Notes: generated by a model not told the origin, from the letters alone. DNA of 28,617 nucleotides from a virus (IMGVR_UViG_3300021961_000460:1-28617), one strand, 5' to 3'. Shown: positions 8,569 through 18,004, counted from the first letter of the stretch. Numbers and translations: made by a program.

Positions 8569-8972
8569 TGTGGCTTTGCACGAAAACAACCGATCGCTTT
8601 CAACTTGTTTTTGAAGGCGATCCAGCCGTTGAGAGTGACGGGAACGACTGGATCCCGCTTGATCAAGCCACTTTGGTGGAAGGTCAAACGCCGGATGTTT
8701 TCGTGTGCCGGCCGCTGAATTCGGACGAATGTTTCCGAATCATTCAGGCCACAAGAAAGGATCAGGCGTTCCTTTCTTTCGCTTCGTTGCTTGGCGTGGT
8801 CGAGATTCAAACGGACGGCCGGACAATCAAAGAACCTTCCGAGATCCAAGCCATTTTGGAAAACGCCCAAAACATGTCTCCCATTATGTCCCTGTCCGCT
8901 GTGATCTTTGGAGTTTCTCGGGAGGGGCTCCAATCCCTTCCCTTTCGCCCTTCACGCCCTTCAGTGGAGTGA
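8568..8972 (+). CDS. Tail assembly chaperone, upstream frame (gpG-like)
   Basis: A 134-residue protein between the tail tube and the tape measure, the fixed location of the G / G-T chaperone pair in lambda-like tails. It has an N-terminal beta part (FQLVFEGDPAV), a middle helix with ECFRIIQATRKDQAF, and a Pro/Arg/Ser-rich tail (LQSLPFRPSRPSVE) that looks like low-constraint readthrough sequence. The downstream frame opens at 8905 inside its 3' end, so a fraction of ribosomes may shift to give a longer product. These proteins bind the tape measure during tail assembly and do not stay in the virion. Confidence 0.65.
   Translation: MWLCTKTTDRFQLVFEGDPAVESDGNDWIPLDQATLVEGQTPDVFVCRPLNSDECFRIIQATRKDQAFLSFASLLGVVEIQTDGRTIKEPSEIQAILENAQNMSPIMSLSAVIFGVSREGLQSLPFRPSRPSVE
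8905..8972 (+). other. Candidate programmed frameshift window
   Basis: The upstream chaperone frame and the downstream frame are both open only here. A Shine-Dalgarno-like GGGAGGGG (8920-8927) is followed by the in-frame codons TCC CTT CCC TTT CGC (8934-8948). CCC followed by T, and TTT followed by C, both let the same tRNA re-pair one base forward (CCT, TTC). No -1 heptamer would help, because the downstream frame is +1/-2 relative to the first. Confidence 0.4.
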
Positions 8973-9279
8973 TCGGATCACCGGGCTTTTTTCTCTCGAT
9001 TGCGACAACTGCCCCCGAGAAATGAACTGTTCAAAGTGGGGCGTTTCTGGTCTAAAGTATAAACACGAGGGCCGAGACATTTTGGGCCGTTCGTGGGAGC
9101 GTTGCCCGGCGGACTATTTGACGGATCCGCATTTGTCGATGGCCGTGGAGTTGTACGCTTCCACGCGGATCAGTCCTTTGGGAGATTGGCCAGACGGGTG
9201 GGCGGCTTGGGTTCGGGATTATCTGGTCAAAATTGATCAGGCGATCAAGGAACGAAAAACTTTCGATCGGGAGCGTTAG
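8905..9279 (+). CDS. Tail assembly chaperone, downstream frame (T-like), probably made by frameshift
   Basis: This frame is open from 8905 (after a TGA at 8902) to 9279, four bases before the tape measure gene. The only early start is a TTG at 8908 with no good ribosome site. The first internal ATG is at 9022, also weakly served. It encodes a cysteine-containing segment (LDCDNCPREMNC), then WERCPADYLTDP and a helical tail with PLGDWPDGWAAWVRDYL. The arrangement suggests expression as a fusion to the preceding protein. Moving from that frame needs a +1 or -2 shift. Independent translation from 9022 remains possible. Confidence 0.6.
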   Translation, partial: SLEFLGRGSNPFPFALHALQWSDRITGLFSLDCDNCPREMNCSKWGVSGLKYKHEGRDILGRSWERCPADYLTDPHLSMAVELYASTRISPLGDWPDGWAAWVRDYLVKIDQAIKERKTFDRER

Positions 9280-9282
9280 AAA

Positions 9283-11640
9283 ATGGCACAAGGTCAAGTC
9301 CGTCTTTTGTTTTCTCTTGTCGGTCAAGACAAGCTAAGCAGCGCGATCGAAAAAAGCCGGGCAAGCCTCGACAAGTTTGCCGACGCTTCGGAAGACGCGG
9401 GGGAAGCGTCCGCCGGGGCGTTTGCTAAACTCACGGGAACCATTTCCGGAATCCCCGGAAAACTTTCCGATCTCAATGCCGGGTTCGATCTTGTTGGAAA
9501 GGGGATTCAACTTGTATCCGAAGCCGTTGGCGAATTGGCCGAAGCGGAAAAGCGAGTAAACGCCCGGCGGATATTTGAGCAAACAGCCGAAGGAGGGAAA
9601 AGCGCGGAAGCGGCTATGGACAGCCTAGCAAAGGCCACCCGCGGGGCATTGTCTCAAGAGGAATTGATCAAGTTTTCCAACTCCATGAAATTCGCCGGCC
9701 AAGATCTTTCGACCATTTCCAAAACTTTGGAAACGGCTTTTATTGTTTCGCAAGGGACAGGCCGGGAAATGGTTGAAGTGGCCGAAACGTTGCGCGATTC
9801 GTTGATCACGGGAGCCGGAACCGGCTTTGAATTTTTGGGAATCACGAAAGATCTAAACGTTGAGATCGAAGCGCAAGCCCAAGCCATGGGCAAGAATCTC
9901 GATACAATGGACACGGCGCAAAAAAGCCAATTCCGTTTGGGTGTAATTTCCAGCACTTTGAAAGATCGCTTGATCGAACTAAACGTTGACGTTGGAGACT
10001 TGTCCACCACGTTCCAAGGCTTCCGAACCGACATTGAAAACGCCAGAAAAGAAGCCGCGGATTTTGCCGTGGAAAACCTTGGGGGAACTCAAAAGGAAAA
10101 GGAAATTGCGGGCATTCGGCAACAGATCGGCGGGTTGTTTCGAACGTTTGAAACTGAACTAAATAAAAACCACGCGGAGGAATTCATAGACAATCTTTCT
10201 CGCGTAACCGGCGTTTCTCGGGACGTGGTCCGCGACCAAACCGAAGAGATGTTGAAAGCCGGAATTGTGAGCGAAAAACGCGTTCAAACTTTGACTTCAA
10301 AGTTATTGAATATTCGGGAACATGCACTTGATCGAGAATTCAAAGCCAAGCGCGAAGCACTCAAAAAAACACGCCAAGCGGAACAGGAAGCCGATCAGCA
10401 ACGGGCCTTTGACATTGTTTCCGCCACGTCCGAACTTGGCCGACTTGAAGAAGAAAAGAACAAGGCGATCAGCGCAAATAACCAAGCCTTGGTTTCTGAA
10501 ATTGACGGGCAGATCGATCGCGTTTCTTCGAAACTTTCGTTCCTTCGCGGAGAGATTGACGCGGCAAGTTTTGCGGCCGACAACCGCCGAAAGGACGCGC
10601 TTGCGGCGCAGAAAGAAGCCCAAGACTTTCAAAAGTTTCATTTGGAAATGGTGAAGGAATACGAAGATCGGAAGAAGCGGGCGACCGAAGCCGCAAAAGT
10701 GGCGAGGGCCGAAGCCAAAGCTCAAGCGGAAGAAACACGGAAGAATCTGGAGGAAGTCCAAAGCCTTCGAACCGAACGCCGGATCGAAGACTTGAAAGAA
10801 CAAAAGAAATTCAACGAAGCCGAAAAGTTAGAAGAAGAAAAAGCCCGGCGCGAAATACTTGGATCCGATGCGGTGTTTGAATCGTTGCGGCTTGATCAAC
10901 GGGTCTTGGCCGAAGAAAAACTGAACGCCGAACTGATCCGGATTCGTGACACCTACGAACAAGCGTCCGACGCTTGGAAGATGGAACAAGAGACAAAACG
11001 AAACGAAGAACAGCAAAGGGCTTTGGATCAGGAAAAGGCCCACTTGGACGCGGTTGCCGAATTCAGAAGAAAGCACCGAGAAGAAGACTTACGGCAAGCC
11101 GAAGAGTTCGCGGCATACGCGTCCAGCCTTTCCGGAGACTTGCGACGGTACGACGAAGACACGGCCACCGTTATCCAAGGCCAAGCGGAGATCACCCAAG
11201 CACTCGCCCAAAACGCTGGCAATGCGGCGAAACAGGCCAGCGCGGGAATAGCGGCCGGGGGTCGAATGACTGAAAGCCTGATCAAAAACGATCGGGCCGC
11301 GGCTGCAACACGGGCGGCCTTTGAAACCGCGGCGGGTTTTGCTTCGATTGCGGCCGGGGACGTCATTGGTTCAACGATGCACTTTACCGCCGCCGGTTTG
11401 TTTGCGGCGTTGGCCGGGGGCGCGGGCGGGAAGAAGGCCGGGGCGCGGCGGGGTGGAACAACCCAGATCAGCCGTGGCGGGGGTGGTTCAGTGGTTGGAA
11501 TGGGTGACGTTTCAACGGGTAATCAAGTGGTTGTGAACGTCGCCGGCTTTGTGACTGGAACGACGAAGGATCTGGGGGTTCAGGTGGCCAACACAATGAA
11601 CGATGTTCAATCAACTGGCCTTTCCACGGCGACGGTGTGA
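9283..11640 (+). CDS. Tape measure protein
   Basis: The longest helical protein of the tail module (785 residues). It is rich in Ala, Glu, Lys and Gln, with extended coiled-coil between about residues 335 and 625 (KKTRQAEQEADQQ, EEVQSLRTERRIEDLKEQKK). A hydrophobic Gly/Ala stretch near residues 680-710 (FASIAAGDVIGSTMHF, AAGLFAALAGGAGG) and a Gly-rich end are typical of tape measures. It sets tail length; by the usual 0.15 nm per residue this would be a tail near 120 nm (inference). No lytic transglycosylase or peptidase domain is visible. A GGGAGCG ribosome site precedes the ATG. Confidence 0.9.
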   Translation: MAQGQVRLLFSLVGQDKLSSAIEKSRASLDKFADASEDAGEASAGAFAKLTGTISGIPGKLSDLNAGFDLVGKGIQLVSEAVGELAEAEKRVNARRIFEQTAEGGKSAEAAMDSLAKATRGALSQEELIKFSNSMKFAGQDLSTISKTLETAFIVSQGTGREMVEVAETLRDSLITGAGTGFEFLGITKDLNVEIEAQAQAMGKNLDTMDTAQKSQFRLGVISSTLKDRLIELNVDVGDLSTTFQGFRTDIENARKEAADFAVENLGGTQKEKEIAGIRQQIGGLFRTFETELNKNHAEEFIDNLSRVTGVSRDVVRDQTEEMLKAGIVSEKRVQTLTSKLLNIREHALDREFKAKREALKKTRQAEQEADQQRAFDIVSATSELGRLEEEKNKAISANNQALVSEIDGQIDRVSSKLSFLRGEIDAASFAADNRRKDALAAQKEAQDFQKFHLEMVKEYEDRKKRATEAAKVARAEAKAQAEETRKNLEEVQSLRTERRIEDLKEQKKFNEAEKLEEEKARREILGSDAVFESLRLDQRVLAEEKLNAELIRIRDTYEQASDAWKMEQETKRNEEQQRALDQEKAHLDAVAEFRRKHREEDLRQAEEFAAYASSLSGDLRRYDEDTATVIQGQAEITQALAQNAGNAAKQASAGIAAGGRMTESLIKNDRAAAATRAAFETAAGFASIAAGDVIGSTMHFTAAGLFAALAGGAGGKKAGARRGGTTQISRGGGGSVVGMGDVSTGNQVVVNVAGFVTGTTKDLGVQVANTMNDVQSTGLSTATV

Positions 11641-11643
11641 TTT

Positions 11644-12288
11644 ATGGCGTACGGCGGCATTCAATTCCACGTTTCGGGTTGGTCCGGGTCGATAACGATC
11701 ACCGAAGGAATCGGGGCTTCGACCATTACGCCCGCGGCCACTTCCAGCCCTTGGCAAGTTGCCGATGCCCTTGTTCAAGCGGCAAACGCCGATCTTTTGT
11801 CTGATTATTCTTGGAGCGTTGCGGACTCTGGAGCGTTGACCCTTCAATCCACCGGGACATTTGATCTGGCCATGTCCGCGACCATTCAAAGTCTTTTTGA
11901 CTTCGCGGCGGCTTCGTATTCTTCGATCTCCAGTGTTACAACGGACGGGCCGGCCGTGGGTGGCTTTTTTCCATATTCGGACGGGGATGGGGTCCTTTTC
12001 ACGCGAAGGGTTCGCGCCCCAATCAATCAGGGCTTTGAACTGTACGAAGGCGGCCGGTGGTTAAATACTCCCGGCACAAACCCCAAGTTTCCCATTTTGT
12101 CCGTGTCGTGTTTGCGATCGAAGGTGGCCGAATTCATGGAAACGATCCAAAACCTTGGCACCCCTTCAAAAGTTGATCTGTATTCTTCCGGATCGCTTGT
12201 TTCCTGTTTTTTGGGTAGCATTTCGATCAATGAACAGGACCCCACAAGTGGTTGGACACGAATTGGAATTGAGGTGATCGAACTATGA
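11644..12288 (+). CDS. Distal tail / minor tail protein
   Basis: A 214-residue beta-rich protein directly after the tape measure, where distal tail proteins lie. The first 110 residues share a pattern with the N-terminus of the next, much larger protein: a W-x-V start of a helix, a short hairpin, strands, then SLFDFAAASYSS followed by TTDGPAVGGFFP, matching ALGFSSTLTAFSS and ITGDVPPAAACP downstream. This suggests a shared domain. Its stop overlaps the next start (ATGA). It probably forms part of the tail tip ring; the exact role is inferred from order. Confidence 0.6.
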   Translation: MAYGGIQFHVSGWSGSITITEGIGASTITPAATSSPWQVADALVQAANADLLSDYSWSVADSGALTLQSTGTFDLAMSATIQSLFDFAAASYSSISSVTTDGPAVGGFFPYSDGDGVLFTRRVRAPINQGFELYEGGRWLNTPGTNPKFPILSVSCLRSKVAEFMETIQNLGTPSKVDLYSSGSLVSCFLGSISINEQDPTSGWTRIGIEVIEL

Positions 12289-15200
12289 TGATCCAAGCGT
12301 TTCTATCGGGTCCGGCGTTCAATTCGTTCAGCTACTCGACGGACGGCGTTAACTTCACAACCGTCACCACTTCCAATTGGTACGTTTTCAAAGACTATTT
12401 GAACGCGTTGGATGGAGTGCTCCCGGCCGGTTGGAGTCTTTACTACGACCAACAAGCCGATCGCGTGAAGTTTCGACCCGGATCCGGAAGCCTCCAGATC
12501 CGTTTTGAATCGCAAAGCCAAGCCGAAGCGTTGGGCTTTTCCAGCACGCTAACGGCTTTCAGTTCTTCCACCATAACCGGGGATGTGCCACCCGCCGCGG
12601 CGTGTCCCCTGAACGGGGCGCACTTTTCAAACCCGATTCCGGGCAAAAAGCCCGAACTGCGGACGTTCCGCCATTCCCGGGGCCGTTCGGTTTCTTGGGG
12701 TTCGGGGACGCGTTACGCCGTGAACACTTTGGCGGATTATGCGAACGCCGATCGAATCTTGGGCGGGCCACTCTCCACGGGCAAAGTGCGGATCGGGGAT
12801 TATACTGCATCCACGGTTTACGGCCCCACGACTTTGGGCGGATACCTAGATGGATTCGTCACGAATCAACCCACGATTGAAGTGTTCCAAGGTGACGTGG
12901 AGCAAACAATCGATCTCCAGTTTGTGATCAATGCGCCGGCGGCCCCGCACAACTCAACGGACCAACCAAAGGATCCGTTTTTTGGACAAGTGGAACGGGG
13001 CTATTCTTTCAACTTCTACGCTTTGATCGAGGGCTTGCCGTTCCGTTTCGTTGAAGTGGACACCGGGATCAGTGATTCAGATCGGACCGTTTCGGCTTCG
13101 CTGATTATTGACGATTCGCAAGCGTCCACTCAAAAGGTTGACCGCTTCAAGGCCGTTTCCGGCGCAAGCGGGGCGACTATTGGGATCCTTGATCCGTTGA
13201 ACGAACTGGGAATTTTTGATCTTCCAACCTTCGAAGTTCAGATCGAAGCGGCCGTGGAGTATGACGACACGTCAATCACTTTGGCCGCTTCAACCGACGC
13301 GCTGCCCTCTTCCGGCGTGGTCTACTTGGGGAATGAGTGCCTGAAATACACTGGAAACACGGGAAGCGGTGGAAGCCCGGCCAATACGTTGACCGGAATC
13401 ACGCGGCCCTTTGGTCCGGGTTATTCATACGGAACGGCCACCGTTCAAAAGTTCAAAACCGTCACGAACTCCAAAAAGGCGTGGGAGGGTTCAACGGTGC
13501 GGCTTTTCGCCCAACTTCTGGACCCGTTCGGCCGGGCGGTGGATTCGACTTGGGAAGGGACGTACACGCGCCAAATGGGGGCCTATTCCATAAAGGGCCT
13601 TCCGGGTTATGACGGCGGAATTTGGGTTTTAGAATGCGAAGACTTGATCCGAAGGTTGAACCGTGAGGCCGTGGCCAGTCCTTCAGCGCAAATCAGCCCG
13701 TTCGACTTTTCCGATTTATACGATCCAGTTCTGAATACGAACAATGAGGCGGCGCGGCTTATCGTGGACAATCGATCGGCGGTGATCGTTGCGGAGTACC
13801 GATATTCTCACAACGGGGATTGGTACAGCGGCGAAATAGAAGTTGATCTTTTGAACTACGGAAGCCCGAACCGTTATTCCAGTTTTGTGGAAGCCGTAAA
13901 CTACGTTTTGAACTATTTGAACGGCCAAAACATTCCGGAAAGTTCAACGGCATTTGGTATTACTTACACGATCGGCGAAATGTCTTGGTTTGAAGTCGTT
14001 CCAGAAGGCTTCAGAATGGACGACGATGGAAAGGTGATCGCACAAGTCCGATCCATTTTTGACATTTATAACACTGTTGGAATGCCGGCGAACGTCGCCG
14101 CAACCCTTACTTTGCGCCCGCAAAACGGACAGGTTCGCCCGTCTTGGCTTGAAAAAAGCACAATTTTTGCCGAATTCACCGGCGGCGTTGAAACCTTGCT
14201 TGACGTGGATCCGGGGTTCAACGGCTTCAATTCGGATTTTGTTGTCATTGATCAACCGTTCAACAATCCCGAAGCCCTTGGAACGTTTCCGGCCTCGGGC
14301 TTTGCGATCTTCGGGGGCGAATCAAACGAAGATGGCCAGTTGGTGAAATATACTGGAACCGCAAGTTTTCAAACCCGGACCATTTTGACCGGGATCACCC
14401 GTCTCGAAGGAAACCCCCAAAGCACCCACCGAAAAGGCGGCGAAGTCACCGCGGCGGAATTCATTGAAGGAAGCGCGGGGCAGTTGATCGCCACGATCTT
14501 GGAATCTTCAGGGTTTGACACCGGGGCGCGTGGAACGTTTGACACGCTTGGGAAGGGCTTTGGGTATGCTTTGAAGGCTTCAGAATTCGTAAACGATTCG
14601 ACCACAATGCCGGATCAAGAATTTGGACTTTTGGGCGGCCCTTCGGTGATTCAAAACTTGCGGCTTGCGTTGACTCGCGGGAAAAGTCTGGACGATCTGT
14701 TTTCCGGGATTCTTTCGAGCTTTGGCCTTGCATTGGCGTGGGTTCGTTCCGGGATCTACTTGAAGATCGGAAGTGTTGGAACCATGACGGTTGGACAGTC
14801 TGAACAATACACGATCACGGATTCGGACTTGATTGCCGGCCGCGCTGCAACGATTCGCCAGATCGGACTTTCCCCCAACTTGGTCAAAATTTCCCAGTCT
14901 TCTTCCATGCTAGGAAAGGGCGGCGCGTCGTACACTTACCGAATCATTGAAGACATCCAAGCCCGTGGCGTTCAATCTCAAAGCCTAGATCTTTTCGGGT
15001 TGGACTCTTCCAGTTTTTTCACCGTTGCGGAACAGGCCGCGGCGCGCTTGGCGGATGGTTCTTTTGCACAAACCGCTTACGAATTGACGGTTTCGGGGGA
15101 TCGGGATTATTTGGCCGGCCAGTTGGTCCGGCTTGACCTATCCTATCCGGGGATTTGGGACTTTCAGGAGCAAACAACCGGCTTGACGGGTCTAGGACGC

Positions 15201-15593
15201 ATTTTGGAAGTGACCCGAAACTTGACCACAAACCGGGTCAAGTTGGTGGTTTTGGTCAATGGAACGGCTGAATTCCTACCACTTTGTCCGGTGGCATTCG
15301 TCACAAGTTACAACCGAAGCACCCAAACGATCACGGTTACGGACGCCGGAATTTTCAACAATGGGGACACCATCCGGGTGGAAATGCCGGGAGTGAATGA
15401 CGGATCAGGACATTCGACTTTTGACGAATTAACGATCACCGGAATCAGCGGGAATGATATAACATTAAGCGCGATCTTAAGTTTCACGCCGGGAACCTAC
15501 ACAGTGGCCACGTATGTCCAAGATGACAACGCGTCGATCCCACAAAACCAACTTGACCATGTCCACGTTTCAGACGGGAGCCGCTACGCATGA
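12285..15593 (+). CDS. Large tail-tip / central hub protein
   Basis: The largest protein in the window (1102 residues), coupled to its neighbours by ATGA overlaps on both sides. The N-terminal 100 residues resemble the preceding minor tail protein. The middle contains repeated segments around SGVVYLGNECLKYTGNTGS (about residue 345) and FAIFGGESNEDGQLVKYTG (about residue 670), each followed by a LTGITR motif, so this domain seems to occur twice. The C-terminal third includes GSAGQLIATILESSGFDTG and a terminal beta domain. Size and position match lambda gpJ-like or baseplate hub proteins that carry receptor-binding factors at the tail end. No enzymatic motif is apparent. Confidence 0.7.
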   Translation: MMIQAFLSGPAFNSFSYSTDGVNFTTVTTSNWYVFKDYLNALDGVLPAGWSLYYDQQADRVKFRPGSGSLQIRFESQSQAEALGFSSTLTAFSSSTITGDVPPAAACPLNGAHFSNPIPGKKPELRTFRHSRGRSVSWGSGTRYAVNTLADYANADRILGGPLSTGKVRIGDYTASTVYGPTTLGGYLDGFVTNQPTIEVFQGDVEQTIDLQFVINAPAAPHNSTDQPKDPFFGQVERGYSFNFYALIEGLPFRFVEVDTGISDSDRTVSASLIIDDSQASTQKVDRFKAVSGASGATIGILDPLNELGIFDLPTFEVQIEAAVEYDDTSITLAASTDALPSSGVVYLGNECLKYTGNTGSGGSPANTLTGITRPFGPGYSYGTATVQKFKTVTNSKKAWEGSTVRLFAQLLDPFGRAVDSTWEGTYTRQMGAYSIKGLPGYDGGIWVLECEDLIRRLNREAVASPSAQISPFDFSDLYDPVLNTNNEAARLIVDNRSAVIVAEYRYSHNGDWYSGEIEVDLLNYGSPNRYSSFVEAVNYVLNYLNGQNIPESSTAFGITYTIGEMSWFEVVPEGFRMDDDGKVIAQVRSIFDIYNTVGMPANVAATLTLRPQNGQVRPSWLEKSTIFAEFTGGVETLLDVDPGFNGFNSDFVVIDQPFNNPEALGTFPASGFAIFGGESNEDGQLVKYTGTASFQTRTILTGITRLEGNPQSTHRKGGEVTAAEFIEGSAGQLIATILESSGFDTGARGTFDTLGKGFGYALKASEFVNDSTTMPDQEFGLLGGPSVIQNLRLALTRGKSLDDLFSGILSSFGLALAWVRSGIYLKIGSVGTMTVGQSEQYTITDSDLIAGRAATIRQIGLSPNLVKISQSSSMLGKGGASYTYRIIEDIQARGVQSQSLDLFGLDSSSFFTVAEQAAARLADGSFAQTAYELTVSGDRDYLAGQLVRLDLSYPGIWDFQEQTTGLTGLGRILEVTRNLTTNRVKLVVLVNGTAEFLPLCPVAFVTSYNRSTQTITVTDAGIFNNGDTIRVEMPGVNDGSGHSTFDELTITGISGNDITLSAILSFTPGTYTVATYVQDDNASIPQNQLDHVHVSDGSRYA

Positions 15594-16609
15594 CAGTTAC
15601 GATCCCTAGTTCTTACGACACCACCGACATCAACAGTGAGGGCGGGGTTTTGTTTGGTGTCCCGGTTCAATATCCGGGGCTTCGAACGATTCAACAGAAT
15701 CACAATTTCATCGGCGGGGCATACACCCCGCCCGTGGGCACTTATCACAACGGGTTGGGCATTGGGACAAGTCACACCGTGGGCGTGGCTTATCACAACT
15801 TGACCGGGATCAGCGTTCCCGGCCAAGCGGACGGGCGCGGCCTTGTCTGCAAGTTTGAAGCGAAGAATGATAGCACTTACGCACAACGGATCCGGCTTGC
15901 AGTTTGCAACACGGCATCCGTTGGCCAAACGATCCCGGCTTCAAGTGGCTGGACCACTTACACGGAAACGATTAGCGCGACTCCGGGCTATCTTTGCTCC
16001 GCCGCGCTTCAATGCCGGAGTTTTTCCGAAACGGCCGACAACACTTGTAAGGTTCGAAACGCCGTTTGGTATTGGGATGACTTAAGCGGGAGCGTTTCAG
16101 ACACTGCCACAAGTTCGGGTTTTGTTTGGGCGCAACAGGAAGATCACAAAGCCACCGAACCGTTGACGGTGGAGCAATATAACCGATTCAGGGGCGGCCC
16201 TCGCGTAATGTTTGAAGCCATGCCACAAACGGCGTCAAGTTTTGTTTCGAGTTGGTACAACCCGGACAACTCCAACAAAACAACGCGCACCCTGATGGGA
16301 CATATTCCGATCTTGAAACGCCGGAACAACTTGCAGATCCGTTTTGACGTCTTAGCGCAAGGGTCATTGGTCGAAATTTACGTTCCCGCGGCTTCAGCTG
16401 GACAAGCCGGGACGTTTTACAACGTGACGCCGGGGATCAGCACTTCGACGGTGGTTTATGAAACATCAACATCCGTTTTGTCGGTGGCATCCAGTTCAAC
16501 CGTGGATTTCACAAACCACCCGCTTTTGACGGTTTGCGAAATTTACATAACAAGCCCAAACACATCGACACAAGCCCGGGTTTTTTCAGTTCAGGCGGTA
16601 GTGGTATGA
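15590..16609 (+). CDS. Tail tip / receptor-binding protein candidate
   Basis: A 339-residue protein beginning in an ATGA overlap with the hub gene. It is almost entirely beta and rich in Thr, Ser, Gly, Tyr and Trp, with several cysteines near residues 87-165. An early His-rich patch (YHNGLGIGTSHTVGVAYHN) could hold metal, as seen in some fibre trimers, but that is speculative. The end (about residues 255-339) looks like a compact beta-sandwich. Being downstream of the hub and upstream of lysis genes, it is likely to contact the host surface. Confidence 0.5.
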   Translation: MTVTIPSSYDTTDINSEGGVLFGVPVQYPGLRTIQQNHNFIGGAYTPPVGTYHNGLGIGTSHTVGVAYHNLTGISVPGQADGRGLVCKFEAKNDSTYAQRIRLAVCNTASVGQTIPASSGWTTYTETISATPGYLCSAALQCRSFSETADNTCKVRNAVWYWDDLSGSVSDTATSSGFVWAQQEDHKATEPLTVEQYNRFRGGPRVMFEAMPQTASSFVSSWYNPDNSNKTTRTLMGHIPILKRRNNLQIRFDVLAQGSLVEIYVPAASAGQAGTFYNVTPGISTSTVVYETSTSVLSVASSSTVDFTNHPLLTVCEIYITSPNTSTQARVFSVQAVVV

Positions 16610-17124
16610 CTTCCAAGGTTTTCGATTCTGTTACGTTTGAGGCCGACAAGTTGCCAACGATCACCGGTGGCACGTTTGCAAACGGGATGCCGGCCACGGC
16701 TTTGGGGTTGGGACAGGCGGACGAATGGCAAGCCTACCTATTATACAAGGGGCCGTGCCATTCTCTGATTTTTGGACAATCAAACTTCATGGGCACCGTT
16801 TCCGGGAGTGCTTCAGGGACTATTCAATTCATGCTTCCGCCATATGCCACCCACGTCCAGATCGGCCTTGTGGCTTCGGGGGTGGGGGATGTTACTTTTG
16901 AAGGGACTTACACGATCAGCGTTTCAAACCCGGCCGGGTCCGGAAGTCTGACGGACTTGGAGTTTTCAAACGTTGTTTGGGGTCCAACCGACGATCAAGC
17001 ATTATCAACCGGGATCAGTCACACCGGAGCCTTCAACGTTTTGGCGTTCGACTGGACAAGGGATGCGGATGTTGCGGTGTCCGGGTGTATTCTTCGATTT
17101 TTCAGACGTTCAACGACACTTTGA
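16606..17124 (+). CDS. Small beta-sandwich tail-associated protein
   Basis: The ATG at 16606 overlaps the preceding stop as ATGA and gives 172 residues; the longer in-frame extension into the upstream gene is not needed. The product is beta-rich with regular strands (TIQFMLPPYATHVQIGLVA, GTYTISVSNPAG) and few charged residues, like a jelly-roll or Ig-like virion domain. It closes the structural operon just before the endolysin gene. It could be a receptor-binding head domain, a fibre subunit or a decoration protein. I do not recognise the family. Confidence 0.55.
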   Translation: MTSKVFDSVTFEADKLPTITGGTFANGMPATALGLGQADEWQAYLLYKGPCHSLIFGQSNFMGTVSGSASGTIQFMLPPYATHVQIGLVASGVGDVTFEGTYTISVSNPAGSGSLTDLEFSNVVWGPTDDQALSTGISHTGAFNVLAFDWTRDADVAVSGCILRFFRRSTTL

Positions 17125-17135
17125 GGGGTTCAACC

Positions 17136-18002
17136 ATGATCAAAGACTTACGAAAAGCGATCAACTATAACCGGCAAGCCCGTGGGCGGGTTTGGGAACA
17201 GCAACAGATTCCGTGGGGGCATTTGGACGCGGGAACGCGGAAATTTGCGCTTCATGTTGCGGCTTTCCAAGGCTCCAGAGGGTTGAAGATTGATGGGATG
17301 CTAGGCCCCAAAACCTTCAAAGCAATCCAAGACAAGGCCGAAGCGGTGCCGCAAGATCAAAAGTTTTTGATTGGTGGGGAATTGGTTGAAGTTTCTGAAG
17401 CGTTGAAGGCTTTGGGGACTCGCATGGGGGAACCCTTTGAAGCCCGCAAACGGACAAAAAGCCCAACGCATATCGTGATCCACGAAAGCGTGACACGAAG
17501 CCACCAACGAACCGTGGACGTTTTGAAGTCTCGAAACCTTGGGGTCCACTTTTCGGTTGACCACGATGGAACCGTTTTTCAGCATTGCGACCCGTTGACG
17601 GAAGCCCCGGCGCATGGGAACCAGCTGAACAGTTCAAGCGTTGCCATTGAAGTGGTAAACCCATATTACCCACACCTTGGCGGTGAACCTTGGATCGTTT
17701 TGGAGCCGGCCAAGTGGTGGACGCATGTCCCGCAAAAACAAGATCCGGCATACGTCTGCCCCACGGAAGATCAGATCAAAGCCGTCCACGCTTTGGTTCT
17801 TTGGCTTTGCGAGTCGGTTGAATCGTTGCCCTTGGCGTTTCCGACTGAAAAACTTGGACCACGGCAAACAAGGATCAAGGGTTGGAAAGAAAAGGGAAAG
17901 CCGGATCCCGGAATCGTGGCGCACCGTGACTATTCGACCCACGCAGACGGCCGATATATATTGGAACGGTTGATCGAACTGGAGAAAAGCGGAGATGCGT
18001 AG
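17136..18002 (+). CDS. Endolysin: PG-binding domain plus N-acetylmuramoyl-L-alanine amidase (Amidase_2)
   Basis: The start at 17136 is backed by GAGGGG nine bases upstream and gives 288 residues. Residues 25-65 form a peptidoglycan-binding type 1 domain (FQGSRGLKIDGMLGPKTFKA). The amidase domain follows, with HIVIHESVT supplying the first zinc histidine, then HFSVDHDGTVFQH and a late AHRDYSTHADGR carrying a second histidine plus His/Asp candidates for the third ligand. It cuts the bond between muramic acid and L-alanine at the end of infection. There is no signal peptide, so it needs a holin to reach the wall. The next gene is a holin candidate. Confidence 0.9.
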   Translation: MIKDLRKAINYNRQARGRVWEQQQIPWGHLDAGTRKFALHVAAFQGSRGLKIDGMLGPKTFKAIQDKAEAVPQDQKFLIGGELVEVSEALKALGTRMGEPFEARKRTKSPTHIVIHESVTRSHQRTVDVLKSRNLGVHFSVDHDGTVFQHCDPLTEAPAHGNQLNSSSVAIEVVNPYYPHLGGEPWIVLEPAKWWTHVPQKQDPAYVCPTEDQIKAVHALVLWLCESVESLPLAFPTEKLGPRQTRIKGWKEKGKPDPGIVAHRDYSTHADGRYILERLIELEKSGDA

Positions 18003-18004
18003 AA

